Shown: positions 53,649 to 62,704 of the stretch, piece after piece
How the letters are laid out: each line of letters opens with the position of its first letter
Numbering within the stretch: the first letter of the stretch is position 1
Source of the DNA: SLHU01 sp009929975
GTDB taxonomy: Bacteria; Bacillota; Clostridia; Saccharofermentanales; UBA5734
Length of the DNA stretch: 64,000 nucleotides
Assembly (NCBI GenBank): GCA_040776905.1
Contig: JAXGZQ010000001.1
Coordinates: 1,550,001 to 1,614,000, forward strand
Reading direction: 5' to 3'
Program-made: the position numbers and the translations under genes
Notes under the pieces: generated by a model
Databases searched by the model: none
What the model saw: only the letters and a program-made list of their open reading frames with translations
Told to the model about the DNA's origin: nothing

Positions 53649-55658
53649 TCAATCTATCTGATTCATCTCGATCGCCTGCCAGGCATCCGGCAGCTCAACG
53701 GTCAGGCTGGCCGATCCATCGCGATCAGACACCGCCAGCAGCTGATCGGTGAAAACCAATCGGGCTTTGATCCGGTCAGCGGCCAGACCTGGCAGATCAA
53801 TCGTCACCCGGACCGGGTTCAGATAGCTGAGCGGCCGTTTGCCGATACCGTTGATCAGATGGAGCAGATACGCATCCCGGCAGCGGAAGACCGTCATCTG
53901 AATGCCAGGCTGACGACTGACGTGAACAAGTGGCCGGTTGATCTGGGAGCGGATCAGCTGCTCTGCCAGAACCAGATGGTCGTGCAGTCCGAATTCGTTG
54001 ATCAGATCTGACAGACTGAACAGCAGGCTGATCACCTGGCCGCTGCCGGCCTGGTTTCGGGTGATCAGGGGAATTTTGGTCCTGGACGCTGGCAGGCTGG
54101 CGCGTTCCGGCGGAGCGCCGACCGCTTCAAGCGGTGCGAAAGACGGGACCAGAGTTGCCAGGCAGTCTGCCCGATCGGCCCGGGCATAGGTGACGGAACC
54201 GCGCAGCGGCAGCAGCTCAACCTCGTTGAAAGCAGACGGTATCAGAGCATGGCCGGTCGGCTCCAGACGCAGGTAGGCGGCTGTCAGTGGTTCACTTTGA
54301 ACCTGTGAGGCATGCAGCCCCGAAAGCTCGCGTAATGTATCTGACGTATCCGGCAGACGGCCTTCCGTGATCAGGTGGCCACCTTGCCGGACATAGTCAT
54401 CGATGGCTTCAATCAGGTGTGGACTCCAATTGAAACCGGAAGGGACAATGACCACCTGGCAGGCCTCAAGTTGTCGGTGGCTGACAATTTCCTGCTGCAG
54501 CAAGGTGTAGGGGATATGCGCGTCACTGAGCGCCTGAAGCCAGCCATGGTCCTGCGGCCGCCCGTCCCAGAGCAGCCCGGCTTCCGTATAGGGCGATGCT
54601 GTCTCCATCAGGGATTCTATCTGTTTGGCCTTCGCGTTGACTGTCCGGACGCTGTGCAAAATCCGCTGATCAAGAATGGTATCAGGAATTCCGGTGAGCG
54701 AATGCCACAGTGATCCACCGGCGGCAGGAACCTGACTGAGCCAATACTGGTACTCCGCGGTTGGAAGTCCGGTATGGCGCCAGTCCATGCCGGGTGAGGA
54801 ATGGATGATGCCGAAGGGGCGATAATCAGGCTGGGCCGCCTGACACAGCTGCATCCGGACCATGGGGGTCCAGTCGGCAGACAATCGCCTCCTGCCGCGG
54901 GACAGAATATTCTGCGATTCATCACAGATCAGTTCAGCAACCGGCTGGTCCAGATAACGGATCTGCTCATCCCAGTAGTAGAGGATAATTGGCAGATCCG
55001 GCTTTTCGTCCTTGACTGCCTTTCGCAGCAGCAGCGCATTATCGCGCATCTGTTCGCTGCGCCATGAAGGATCAAAGTCATCAGCGTCATCTGGCATCGG
55101 ATTTTGATAGAGCTGTTCATAGCGGGAGCGGCAACGGTCGCACCAGCAATCCGTCGGGAAAGGAGCGTTGTAGAACAGACCGTCAAAATCATAGCGGGAA
55201 ACAGCTTCGCGCAGAACCTGAGCCCCTCCGGCTTCGTTTCGCCACGGCGACTGCATGCAGGTGTGATAGAGCAGCGACCAGCCGCCGGGCCTTTCAGCTC
55301 CGATCAGGCGCGGGCTTCCGGTCTGGTCACGGGCGACCCAGTCAGGATGCTGCAAATAAGCTTCATCGTGTATTTTGCTGAAGTCGAACCGGGCGATGAA
55401 ACGGATATTCAGCGCGTGACAGGCTGCGATGACTTCCGCGACCAGATCGCGGCCGGCTGGCAGGAACTCATTGACATGATGGCCTTCCACCTGGCTGTCA
55501 TACCAGGCATAAATACCACCCAGATTGAAGACGAGCGCGTTGGCTCCCAGTGATTTGATCTGCCCGGCCAGCCGCTTCGGCTCGATCCGCGCGGTGTCGC
55601 GGACCTGCAAATTGGTCTGAATCACACGCGTCGGGTGTTGGTACCATTCAGTTTTCAT
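53649..55658 (-). CDS. GHL6-like glycoside hydrolase candidate (paralogue B)
   Basis: The 669-residue protein has no signal peptide. It shares with its paralogues WYQHPTRVIQTNL (N-terminus), VFNLGGIYAWY, ARFDFSK, HPDW and the CxCxxC motif CWCDRC. The middle portion (QVVIVPSGFNWSPHLIEAIDDYVRQGGHLITEGR) matches the beta-galactosidase trimerisation-like domain, and a small beta-sandwich ends it. The ATG at 55658 is chosen for GGAGG six bases upstream; an earlier frame start would run into the preceding gene. Its start overlaps the 3' end of paralogue C by 11 bases. GHL6-type function is inferred from fold-level motifs only. Confidence 0.74.
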   Translation of the reverse strand: MKTEWYQHPTRVIQTNLQVRDTARIEPKRLAGQIKSLGANALVFNLGGIYAWYDSQVEGHHVNEFLPAGRDLVAEVIAACHALNIRFIARFDFSKIHDEAYLQHPDWVARDQTGSPRLIGAERPGGWSLLYHTCMQSPWRNEAGGAQVLREAVSRYDFDGLFYNAPFPTDCWCDRCRSRYEQLYQNPMPDDADDFDPSWRSEQMRDNALLLRKAVKDEKPDLPIILYYWDEQIRYLDQPVAELICDESQNILSRGRRRLSADWTPMVRMQLCQAAQPDYRPFGIIHSSPGMDWRHTGLPTAEYQYWLSQVPAAGGSLWHSLTGIPDTILDQRILHSVRTVNAKAKQIESLMETASPYTEAGLLWDGRPQDHGWLQALSDAHIPYTLLQQEIVSHRQLEACQVVIVPSGFNWSPHLIEAIDDYVRQGGHLITEGRLPDTSDTLRELSGLHASQVQSEPLTAAYLRLEPTGHALIPSAFNEVELLPLRGSVTYARADRADCLATLVPSFAPLEAVGAPPERASLPASRTKIPLITRNQAGSGQVISLLFSLSDLINEFGLHDHLVLAEQLIRSQINRPLVHVSRQPGIQMTVFRCRDAYLLHLINGIGKRPLSYLNPVRVTIDLPGLAADRIKARLVFTDQLLAVSDRDGSASLTVELPDAWQAIEMNQID

Positions 55659-57804
55659 GGTCATCCTCCAGCCGCAGATGGACCGCGGCAAATTCATCGA
55701 GCTGATCAATCCGGATATGAATCTGCTGCTGCTCGGTTTTGCAGACCACAGATCCGCCATGTTCACAGCGCAGCCAGTCTGAGCCGGCCAGTTGTGTTCC
55801 TGCGTCCAGTTGAATCGTGATCTCCAGATCCCGGACGGAAACGAGCTGGCGCATGGGACGGCGGGTCGATCCGGTCATGTTGACAAGCGACAGAATCAGG
55901 GAGTCGGAATCCGCCGCGTCGCGGGTCAGCGCGACCTGTACGCTTTCCGGCGCGTTTGTTGACAGCGACAGCGGTTGTCCGGCGGTCCAGCGAACCGCGT
56001 TTTCCAGCGTCTGGATAAAATCCTCATGTCCGTTCGTGTAACAGCTGCGGTCGGTCTGGTTCGCGAAGTAGATGACCCGGCCCTGGCCATATTCGCGAGC
56101 GATGATGGTCGGGAACTCTGTTTCCAGCTGGTCGGTCCAGGCAAACTCCGGCGGCTGGTTATAAATCTGGGGGATATAGGTGCAGATGACTTCCTGATCA
56201 CTCTGGCCGCTGTAGCGGACCAGCAGCGTCCGATCCTCATTCATGATCACGCGGGTATGATCAATGTCCATGTCGGCCAGCACGGGATGGCCGGGCTGGC
56301 GAACAAGCTGGTAACAATCACTGCCGGTGTCGCGCCACATACCGGTCCAGCTGGCGCCGAACAGGTCGGACAGGCCGAAGTCTGGCCGGCGGGCACCCTG
56401 CTCGTCGAACAGGGAGGTCTGGTAGGTCGCGACCAAACCGCCGCCGCGCCGCACATAGTCGCGGATGATCGTGATCTGCTCATCACTGAGGTGTGTCGTG
56501 TTTGGCATGATCAAAGTTTTCAGGGTCATCAGTTTCTCCGGTGTCAGATCCAGATCCGTGATGAAGCTATACTGAATATGGCAGTCTGTCAGCATCCGCT
56601 CCACACCGCTGATCATCGTTCCGTACTGATCGAGTTCCTCCCGGTCATGCCCATTGGCGTCACGGCTGGGTTTGGAGTAGAAAATCGCGGTGTCCGTGAC
56701 CGGCTGCTGATTGCGCAGCAGGTCTTCATGCAGCAGGCTGTATTGATAGGCCGGCTGTTCGATCATTGCGTTGCGGGTGTCCTCGGTCGCCCCGGGGTGC
56801 TGCCCGTTGAACATGCAGTTCCACATACCGCCGCCGACACTCAGAGTCTGCCACAGCCAGATTCGGGTTTCGGTTGAGGGTGCCTTGATATAGCGCCACT
56901 TGGTTCCGTTGTTGCCATAGAGAACGATTGCCTGCTTGGCGGGGTCCAGCGCTTTGAGAAAACGGATGGTTGAGGCTGGTGCGTTGAGATGATCGTATTT
57001 ACGGCCCGGGTGCGCGCTGCCGTCCTGAAACGCGGGACTGAGCAGGAAATCGAAATAATCTCTGGCGTTATATAGATCAATGCCGGTCTGGACAGCATTG
57101 CCGACATGGAACATGCCGAAGATCTCGGCGCAATAAGCTTTGTCTTCACCGAAGCTCTTCACCGTTGATCGCATCCGCTGCATGTGGCGGTCGGCATGGC
57201 CGGCTTTCCAGGCACGGTACTCAGCGAAGACCGGTGAGGTATAATCATTGGTTTCAGGGATTTCATTCCCGGTCTCCTGGCGGTACAGGGTACGGCAGGA
57301 CTGGCAGTAACAGGGGCCGATACCGAAGTTAAGACAGTTCTGCCAGATGCCGTCCACGGCATAGCGGCTCATGAACTGCCGCAGATAGTCCACCGCGTGA
57401 CCGTTCGCGTACTCACCGGTATAACAGGGGCGCCGGATGAATTTCCAGAGTACATGCGGATCGCCCTTGACGTCCTGGGCGAACCAGTCCGGCTGCTGCT
57501 CATAGCGTTCGGGTTCAACCCCGCGGAAATCGAGGCGGGCAATGACTTTGATATCCGCCGCGTGACAGGCATCAATCAATTCGGCCAGCCAGTCCTGCCC
57601 GCCGAGAAACTGGTTGATGCGCGCAAGATGAGTCTTGTTGGGGAAATAGTCGATGACACCACCGCCATTGACGATCATGCAGTTCGCGCCGATGGTCTGC
57701 AGATAGCGGACGACCTCGTCCGCGCGATAGTTGCGGATATCCGGTTCACGCAGAACCGACTGTACCATGCGAAGAGGTTTCTGATACCAGTGAAGGCTGT
57801 TCAT
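55648..57804 (-). CDS. GHL6-like glycoside hydrolase candidate (paralogue C)
   Basis: This 718-residue paralogue carries WYQKPLRMVQSVL, IVNGGGVIDYF, ARLDFRG, QPDW (His replaced by Gln in HPDW) and CYCQSC. The trimerisation-like domain reads LIMPNTTHLSDEQITIIRDYVRRGGGLVATYQ. Additional C-terminal blocks (GRVIYFANQTDRSCYTNGHED, QTLENAVRW) resemble the paralogue at 57950. It is the first gene of the minus-strand pair B-C and is translationally linked to B. AGGCGG precedes the ATG at 57804. Divergent from paralogue D. Confidence 0.74.
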   Translation of the reverse strand: MNSLHWYQKPLRMVQSVLREPDIRNYRADEVVRYLQTIGANCMIVNGGGVIDYFPNKTHLARINQFLGGQDWLAELIDACHAADIKVIARLDFRGVEPERYEQQPDWFAQDVKGDPHVLWKFIRRPCYTGEYANGHAVDYLRQFMSRYAVDGIWQNCLNFGIGPCYCQSCRTLYRQETGNEIPETNDYTSPVFAEYRAWKAGHADRHMQRMRSTVKSFGEDKAYCAEIFGMFHVGNAVQTGIDLYNARDYFDFLLSPAFQDGSAHPGRKYDHLNAPASTIRFLKALDPAKQAIVLYGNNGTKWRYIKAPSTETRIWLWQTLSVGGGMWNCMFNGQHPGATEDTRNAMIEQPAYQYSLLHEDLLRNQQPVTDTAIFYSKPSRDANGHDREELDQYGTMISGVERMLTDCHIQYSFITDLDLTPEKLMTLKTLIMPNTTHLSDEQITIIRDYVRRGGGLVATYQTSLFDEQGARRPDFGLSDLFGASWTGMWRDTGSDCYQLVRQPGHPVLADMDIDHTRVIMNEDRTLLVRYSGQSDQEVICTYIPQIYNQPPEFAWTDQLETEFPTIIAREYGQGRVIYFANQTDRSCYTNGHEDFIQTLENAVRWTAGQPLSLSTNAPESVQVALTRDAADSDSLILSLVNMTGSTRRPMRQLVSVRDLEITIQLDAGTQLAGSDWLRCEHGGSVVCKTEQQQIHIRIDQLDEFAAVHLRLEDDHEN

Positions 57805-57913
57805 GATGCTGCCGCCTTTCTTATGTTGAAATGGAATGGATGGTCAAAGTATTCTCATTTTAGGTTAAGCCTGAGATCCCTGTCAAACCGGGCACGCGGT
57901 GTCGGGGGTCTGT

Positions 57914-57919
57914 TATAAT
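57914..57919 (+). promoter_or_regulatory. Extended -10 promoter of GHL6-like paralogue D
   Basis: TGTTATAAT contains TGn and a perfect TATAAT (57914-57919), 31 bases before the start codon. The -35 is poor. The spacer 57805-57949 also separates the divergent paralogues C and D. Confidence 0.6.
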
Positions 57920-57949
57920 AGTGGCATATCGCAACAGGGAGGGACATCA

Positions 57950-60088
57950 ATGGGCGCCTGGTATGAGACAACAAAACGCTGGTGTCAGACCAATCTGACC
58001 GAGGATGATCTGCAGCGCAGTGATCTTTCGTTCTGGCAGAAGTTCTGGCGGGAACAGGATATTCAGGGCGTTATAATCAACTGCGGCGGGATCGTCAGTT
58101 ATTTCAACAGCCAGTCACCGGATCTGTACCGACCGGCCCAACTGGGTGAAACGGATCTGTATGGCCGTTATCACGCGGCCGCCCGTGACATGGGACTGGC
58201 CGTGATTGCCCGGATGGACATCAATAGCATGCATGAAGCGTTCTACAGAAAGCATCCGGACTGGTTCTGCGTGGACCGTGACGCCAATCCGGTGATGACG
58301 CAGGGCCGCTATGTCGCCTGTGTCAGCGGCGGATATTACCGGCAGTTCATTCCCATGATACTGCGGGAAATCATCGAACGCTATCATCCGGACGGATTTG
58401 CCGATAACAGCTGGGCCGGCCTGGGACGCCAGAGCATCTGCTATTGCCGCAGCTGTCAGACCGGTTTTGAGGCGGCGACCGGACTGGAACTCCCCTTGTC
58501 CGCCAGCTGGGATGATGCGGCCTACGCACCATGGATCCGCTGGAATTACCAGCAGCGGGTGGATGTCTGGCAGCTGTTCAACGAAGTGACCCGCGAGGCG
58601 GGCGGTGAAGATTGCCGCTGGTTCGGCATGCTTCATGCCAATCCGTTTCATGCCGGTGACCGGTTTGTCGATCTGCGCCGTCTCCTGCAGCTGACCCCGT
58701 TTGTTTTTTGTGACCATCAATCGCGCGATGAGCTGAACGGTTTCGAGCAGAACAGTATCAATGGTGATCTGCTGCGTCTGGCAGCCGGCGGACAAGTTCC
58801 TGTGGCCCAGAGCATGGCGCATTACTTCCGCGGCATCAGGACCTACCGTCTCAGCGCCGCGGCACCGGGTGAGGTCAGGCTGTGGATGTTGGCTGGATTT
58901 GCCGGCGGGATACTGCCATGGCTGCATTTCATCAGTGGAAACCAGGAAGACCGGAGGCGCTTTCACCTGACCGGTGACCTGGTTCATTTTCATAAACAAC
59001 ATGAAGACCGGCTGACCGGAAGGACTCCACTGGCACGAGTCGCTGTTCTCTGGAGCCAGGATAATATTAATTTTTACGGACGCGATCAGGTGGTTGAGCG
59101 GTGTGAGTATCCCTGGCGCGGTATGATCCACGCGCTGTCTGAAAAGGGAGTTCCGGTTCTGCCGCTGCATGCGGATGATCTGGCCGATCATCTGGATCAT
59201 CTGAAGCTGCTGATTCTACCCGATCTGGCGGTGCTTTCCGAGTCACAGACCGATTGTCTGCTCGACTGGATGCGGCGCGGCGGCTCTCTTGTACTCAGCC
59301 AGCGGACCAGCCTGCTTGATCCGGACGGCCAGCCCGGGATCCATTCCCGTCTCTGGCAGGCACTTGGCCTTTCCGGCGGTCGAAAAATGATCGGTCTGGC
59401 TGACAGCGGCAGCGCGGCCTGGACTCAGCATGAAACACACAGCTACCTTCGACTGCCGGAGAATGACCGCCATCCGATGCTTGACGGGTTCGCCGACACT
59501 GACATCCTGCCGTTTGGCGGCCGGGTCCTGGCGATTCGCTCTGACGGACCGCTTCGTCCTGTCCTGACCTATATTCCGTCGTTCCCGATTTATCCACCGG
59601 AATTCAGCTGGATCCGCGGTGAGCAGAGTGACGTCGCTCCGATTCTGGCCGGTGAATGGCCGGAAGGCGGCCGTGTAGTGTATCTGGCCGGTGACATTGA
59701 CCGCTGTTATGGCCGGTATCAGACGCCTGATCTGGGCCGGCTGCTCTATCAGGCTGTTCGGTGGGCTGCGCGAGACCGGCTGGGCTGCCGGGTCGAAGCG
59801 CCCGGACATGTCCACACGGCCCTGTCCGTTCAGAAAGACGGCCTGATGATTCAACTGATCAATCTCGCCGGCGCGGACGGTCCGGTCGGCACCTGCCGCG
59901 GTGCTCTGCCGATCGGTCCGGTCAAGGTGATACTCGACACGGATCTGCTGCAGGAAGGCGCCGCGGCGGACTGCCAGGTCTCCGGACAGACGGTGCCTGT
60001 TGAGCCGCTGCCGAACGGGCAATGGTTGATCCGACTGGAAAAACTGCAGGAGCATGAACTGGTTTTATGCTATAATAATCCGGTATGA
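57950..60088 (+). CDS. GHL6-like glycoside hydrolase candidate (paralogue D)
   Basis: The 712-residue protein without signal peptide starts WYETTKRWCQTNL and contains IINCGGIVSYF, ARMDINS, HPDW and CYCRSC, in the same order as A-C. The middle domain reads LLILPDLAVLSESQTDCLLDWMRRGGSLVLS. The C-terminal part GGRVVYLAGDIDRCYGRYQTPD and LLYQAVRWA is closest to paralogue C. The ATG at 57950 follows AGGGAGG. It precedes an AGXT-like aminotransferase gene by 51 bases. CAZy family membership and substrate are unproven. Confidence 0.74.
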   Translation: MGAWYETTKRWCQTNLTEDDLQRSDLSFWQKFWREQDIQGVIINCGGIVSYFNSQSPDLYRPAQLGETDLYGRYHAAARDMGLAVIARMDINSMHEAFYRKHPDWFCVDRDANPVMTQGRYVACVSGGYYRQFIPMILREIIERYHPDGFADNSWAGLGRQSICYCRSCQTGFEAATGLELPLSASWDDAAYAPWIRWNYQQRVDVWQLFNEVTREAGGEDCRWFGMLHANPFHAGDRFVDLRRLLQLTPFVFCDHQSRDELNGFEQNSINGDLLRLAAGGQVPVAQSMAHYFRGIRTYRLSAAAPGEVRLWMLAGFAGGILPWLHFISGNQEDRRRFHLTGDLVHFHKQHEDRLTGRTPLARVAVLWSQDNINFYGRDQVVERCEYPWRGMIHALSEKGVPVLPLHADDLADHLDHLKLLILPDLAVLSESQTDCLLDWMRRGGSLVLSQRTSLLDPDGQPGIHSRLWQALGLSGGRKMIGLADSGSAAWTQHETHSYLRLPENDRHPMLDGFADTDILPFGGRVLAIRSDGPLRPVLTYIPSFPIYPPEFSWIRGEQSDVAPILAGEWPEGGRVVYLAGDIDRCYGRYQTPDLGRLLYQAVRWAARDRLGCRVEAPGHVHTALSVQKDGLMIQLINLAGADGPVGTCRGALPIGPVKVILDTDLLQEGAAADCQVSGQTVPVEPLPNGQWLIRLEKLQEHELVLCYNNPV
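60068..60076 (+). promoter_or_regulatory. Internal extended -10 before the aminotransferase gene
   Basis: TGCTATAAT (TGn plus perfect TATAAT at 60071-60076) lies in the last codons of paralogue D, 64 bases before the aminotransferase start. It could give separate expression of that gene. Confidence 0.4.
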
Positions 60089-60139
60089 TTTTTCTTCCTG
60101 ACCACGATGAGATAAACAGATAAATGAGGTGAATAGCGA

Positions 60140-61315
60140 ATGAACCAATACAAGCCACTCACGATACCGGAACGAATTCTGATGGGACCGGGACCGAGCG
60201 ATGTCGCGCCGTCAGTTCTGCGCGCCATGGCCAGCCCGCTGCTTGGCCATCTGGATCCTGTTTTCATGACGATCATGAATGAGATCATGGCTCAGCTGCG
60301 CGATGTCTTCGCGACGGAAAACAAGCTCACCATGCCGATGTCCGGAACAGGCAGTGCCGGCATGGAAACCGCTTTTGTCAATGTCATTGAACCGGGTGAT
60401 GTGGTCATCGTCGGCGTCAAAGGCGTTTTTGGCCAGCGGATGGTGGATGTTGCCCAGCGCTGCGGTGCCCGGGTGGTTCAAGTTGAAGCCCCCTGGGGCG
60501 AAGCGATCCGGCCGGAGCAGATCGAAGACGCGCTGAAGCGCGAGAAAAAGATCAAGGCTGTCGCGATTGTTCATGCGGAAACGTCAACCGGTGTGCGCCA
60601 GCCGCTGGCAGAAATCGGCCGTCTGGCACATGCCTATGACGCGCTGTATATTGTTGACGCGGTGACATCACTCGGTGGTATCCCGGTCGATGTCGATGAC
60701 AATGGCATCGATGTCTGCTACAGCGGGACGCAGAAATGCATCAGCGCTCCGCCCGGACTGGCGCCAGTGACATTGAATGAACGGGCTGCCGCCGTCATGG
60801 CCGGCCGCAAAACAAAGGTACAGAGCTGGTATCTGGATCTGAATATGATACAAAGCTACTGGGGCAATGAACGCCTGTATCACCATACCGCGCCGATCAC
60901 CATGAACTACGCGATCCATGAAGCCCTGCGTCTGATCCTGGATGAAGGGCTGGAAGCATGCTACGAGCGTCATGACCGTCTTGGCCGCGCTCTGCAGACC
61001 GGACTGGAAGCCATGGGCCTCAAACTCCTGGTCAATGCTGATATCCGTCTGCCGGAACTGACGACTGTCCATATACCTGACGGTGTTAATGATGCCGCGG
61101 TCCGGGGACAGCTGCTCGAGCAGTTCGGCATTGAAATCGGCGGAGGACTCGGTGCCTTCAAGGGTAAGCTGTGGCGTGTCGGGCTGATGGGACATTCCTG
61201 CCAGATCCGCCATGTGGTGACCTTCCTGGCCGCTCTGGAGACCGCGTTGAAGGATCAGGGCTTTACACCTGAGAATGACGGCGTTGACGCGGCGATGAAA
61301 ATAATCCACGGCTGA
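60140..61315 (+). CDS. Class V aminotransferase, alanine/serine-glyoxylate type
   Basis: The 391-residue PLP enzyme begins ILMGPGPSDVAPSVLRAMASPLLGHLDP, the typical N-terminus of alanine-glyoxylate/serine-pyruvate aminotransferases. It has SGTGSAGMETAF and the PLP lysine in CYSGTQKCISAPPGLAPV. GGLGAFKGKLWRVGLMGHSC near the end is equally typical. It transfers an amino group from serine, alanine or a related donor to glyoxylate or pyruvate. AATGAGGTGA precedes the ATG. It lies directly downstream of GHL6-like paralogue D, so it may process a product of that hydrolase. A strong terminator follows. Confidence 0.93.
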   Translation: MNQYKPLTIPERILMGPGPSDVAPSVLRAMASPLLGHLDPVFMTIMNEIMAQLRDVFATENKLTMPMSGTGSAGMETAFVNVIEPGDVVIVGVKGVFGQRMVDVAQRCGARVVQVEAPWGEAIRPEQIEDALKREKKIKAVAIVHAETSTGVRQPLAEIGRLAHAYDALYIVDAVTSLGGIPVDVDDNGIDVCYSGTQKCISAPPGLAPVTLNERAAAVMAGRKTKVQSWYLDLNMIQSYWGNERLYHHTAPITMNYAIHEALRLILDEGLEACYERHDRLGRALQTGLEAMGLKLLVNADIRLPELTTVHIPDGVNDAAVRGQLLEQFGIEIGGGLGAFKGKLWRVGLMGHSCQIRHVVTFLAALETALKDQGFTPENDGVDAAMKIIHG

Positions 61316-61343
61316 TATCGACTGACTTTACTATCCTGAAATC

Positions 61344-61376
61344 AAAAAAGGATGTCCTGCCGGGACATCCTTTTTT
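61344..61376. terminator. Bidirectional terminator
   Basis: A 14-bp stem (61344-61357 with 61363-61376) with long A and T tracts on its flanks separates the aminotransferase and LiaF-like genes. Confidence 0.92.
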
Positions 61377-61392
61377 GACTGGACAAAGATCA

Positions 61393-62133
61393 TCAGACAT
61401 AGCGGATTTTGACACCTGAGAAGCTGAGAGAGCCCTGCAGTCGGACATTGACAATTTTGTCGTCGCGGCTGATCAGCCCCTCTTCACTGACCGAGGAGGC
61501 AAATGAGCTGACTTTGTCCTGGATCGCCCAGTTGCGGGGGACGACCAGTTCCACACCGGAGAACGCGACACTGAGATTGATCTGCAGCGGATCCGCCGCG
61601 ACCTGGCACTGGTCAAAAAAGATTTTGGTCCCGCCGAAGCTGCAGCCGACATTGACACGTTTGAGCTGACGGGCATGAATGTATTTCGTTTCTTCACCGA
61701 AGCTGCAGTTGATGTTGACCTGTTCATCTTCGCCTGAGACCGCGTCATCAGCGGCCGCGTCATCCTGTCCGGCATCGATGATCTCACCGTTTGAACGAAA
61801 GTCATGATGAATCTTGACATGCCGGTGGCGGGATCTGGGCCGCAGCAGTGCGCTGAGCCCGATGCCGAGAATCGCGATGGCAACGATCACCAGGACGATG
61901 TTCATGTCTTCAAGACCCAGCGGTACACGCCAGAGATAGAGAATGACCGCCAGCGGGAGTGTGCCGATGAAATACTGGCGATGCAGGAAACTTGATATTG
62001 AGATGCCAAGCAGCAGTACACTGGCGATGATCCGGGTCAGATCATAGGTCTGACCGATATTGAGGGCGTGCAGCAGCAGCAGAACGCCGCAGCCCAGGAG
62101 AAGCAGACTCCACAGAATTCTAGATGTTTTCAT
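61393..62133 (-). CDS. LiaF-like membrane protein
   Basis: The 246-residue protein has an N-terminal membrane module with about four segments (first LWSLLLLGCGVLLLLHAL). A C-terminal beta-rich domain with repeated strand patterns follows: VNINCSFGEETKYI, VNVGCSFGGTKIFF, INLSVAFSGVELVVP and VRLQGSLSFSGVKIRYV. This architecture (DUF5668 plus LiaF-type C-terminal domain) occurs in LiaF and in other envelope-stress-linked membrane proteins. It is probably a cell-surface sensor or inhibitor. The ATG at 62133 lies 14 bases inside the preceding LytTR gene and follows GAGAGG, so the two are co-translated. Confidence 0.83.
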   Translation of the reverse strand: MKTSRILWSLLLLGCGVLLLLHALNIGQTYDLTRIIASVLLLGISISSFLHRQYFIGTLPLAVILYLWRVPLGLEDMNIVLVIVAIAILGIGLSALLRPRSRHRHVKIHHDFRSNGEIIDAGQDDAAADDAVSGEDEQVNINCSFGEETKYIHARQLKRVNVGCSFGGTKIFFDQCQVAADPLQINLSVAFSGVELVVPRNWAIQDKVSSFASSVSEEGLISRDDKIVNVRLQGSLSFSGVKIRYV

Positions 62134-62587
62134 AGATAAACCTCTCATTCATTTTTCTGAACAGCTCACGACCATACATACGGGAACAATATATCTCCTT
62201 ATGCGACTGGCGGAAAGCGACCAGACTGACACCGGTCAGGCTCTTCTGAATGGAATAGATGTGCAGGATGCTGGCGATCGCCGAGCGGGAGACACGGACG
62301 AAATATCCCGGCAGCGCAGCTTCCAGTTCATACAGCCTGGCTTTGACTTCAAACGCGTCAGCCGCCGAATGCGCATATACATGGTCGTCATCTGTCTCAA
62401 AAAATAAAATTTCACGCAGCGAGAGATAATAATGCTCATCTCCCTTATAAAAGACGATGGGCTGCCGGGACACATCCTGCCGACGGATCAGATTGGCCAT
62501 TGCTTCGATTTCCGGTGTCAGCTCATGACAGCGGATCACAGCGGTTTCTGGTTGGTTTTTATCAACAATTTCAAGTCGCACATGCAT
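62120..62587 (-). CDS. LytTR-family DNA-binding regulator without receiver domain
   Basis: This 155-residue protein has an N-terminal region of about 50 residues of unknown fold. The LytTR DNA-binding domain follows: FYKGDEHYYLSLREILFFETDDDHVYAH, then RLYELEAALPGYFVRVSRSAIASILHIYSI and KEIYCSRMYGRELFRKM. No receiver domain is present, as in the LytTR proteins that pair with DUF3021 membrane proteins; here the partner is a LiaF-like protein. The partner may keep it inactive. Direct repeats with 21-bp spacing upstream fit LytTR binding and suggest autoregulation. A GAGG site precedes the ATG. Confidence 0.87.
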   Translation of the reverse strand: MHVRLEIVDKNQPETAVIRCHELTPEIEAMANLIRRQDVSRQPIVFYKGDEHYYLSLREILFFETDDDHVYAHSAADAFEVKARLYELEAALPGYFVRVSRSAIASILHIYSIQKSLTGVSLVAFRQSHKEIYCSRMYGRELFRKMNERFIYENI

Positions 62588-62606
62588 GATCAGACCTCAC
62601 ATCCCC

Positions 62607-62675
62607 ATTATAGGCATGGATTGTAACGGGCAAAAGAGCCTGACGGTGAGTGGTTGTGTTTGAGCGGTGAGTGGT
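62607..62675 (-). promoter_or_regulatory. LytTR operator and promoter
   Basis: On the minus strand ACCACTCACCG occurs twice (62665-62675 and 62644-62654), exactly 21 bp apart. TTTTGC (62630-62635), a 17-base spacer and TATAAT (62607-62612) follow, with the start codon 20 bases beyond. LytTR dimers bind two direct repeats spaced about 21-22 bp just upstream of -35, which this matches. Confidence 0.65.
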
Positions 62676-62704
62676 CAGAAACAAAAGGTTGCTGCTGCCG
62701 CGGC

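Noticed and set aside
58115..59200. A 361-codon minus-strand frame within GHL6-like paralogue D
   Set aside because: The plus strand encodes the paralogue blocks; the antisense frame lacks a ribosome site and family features.
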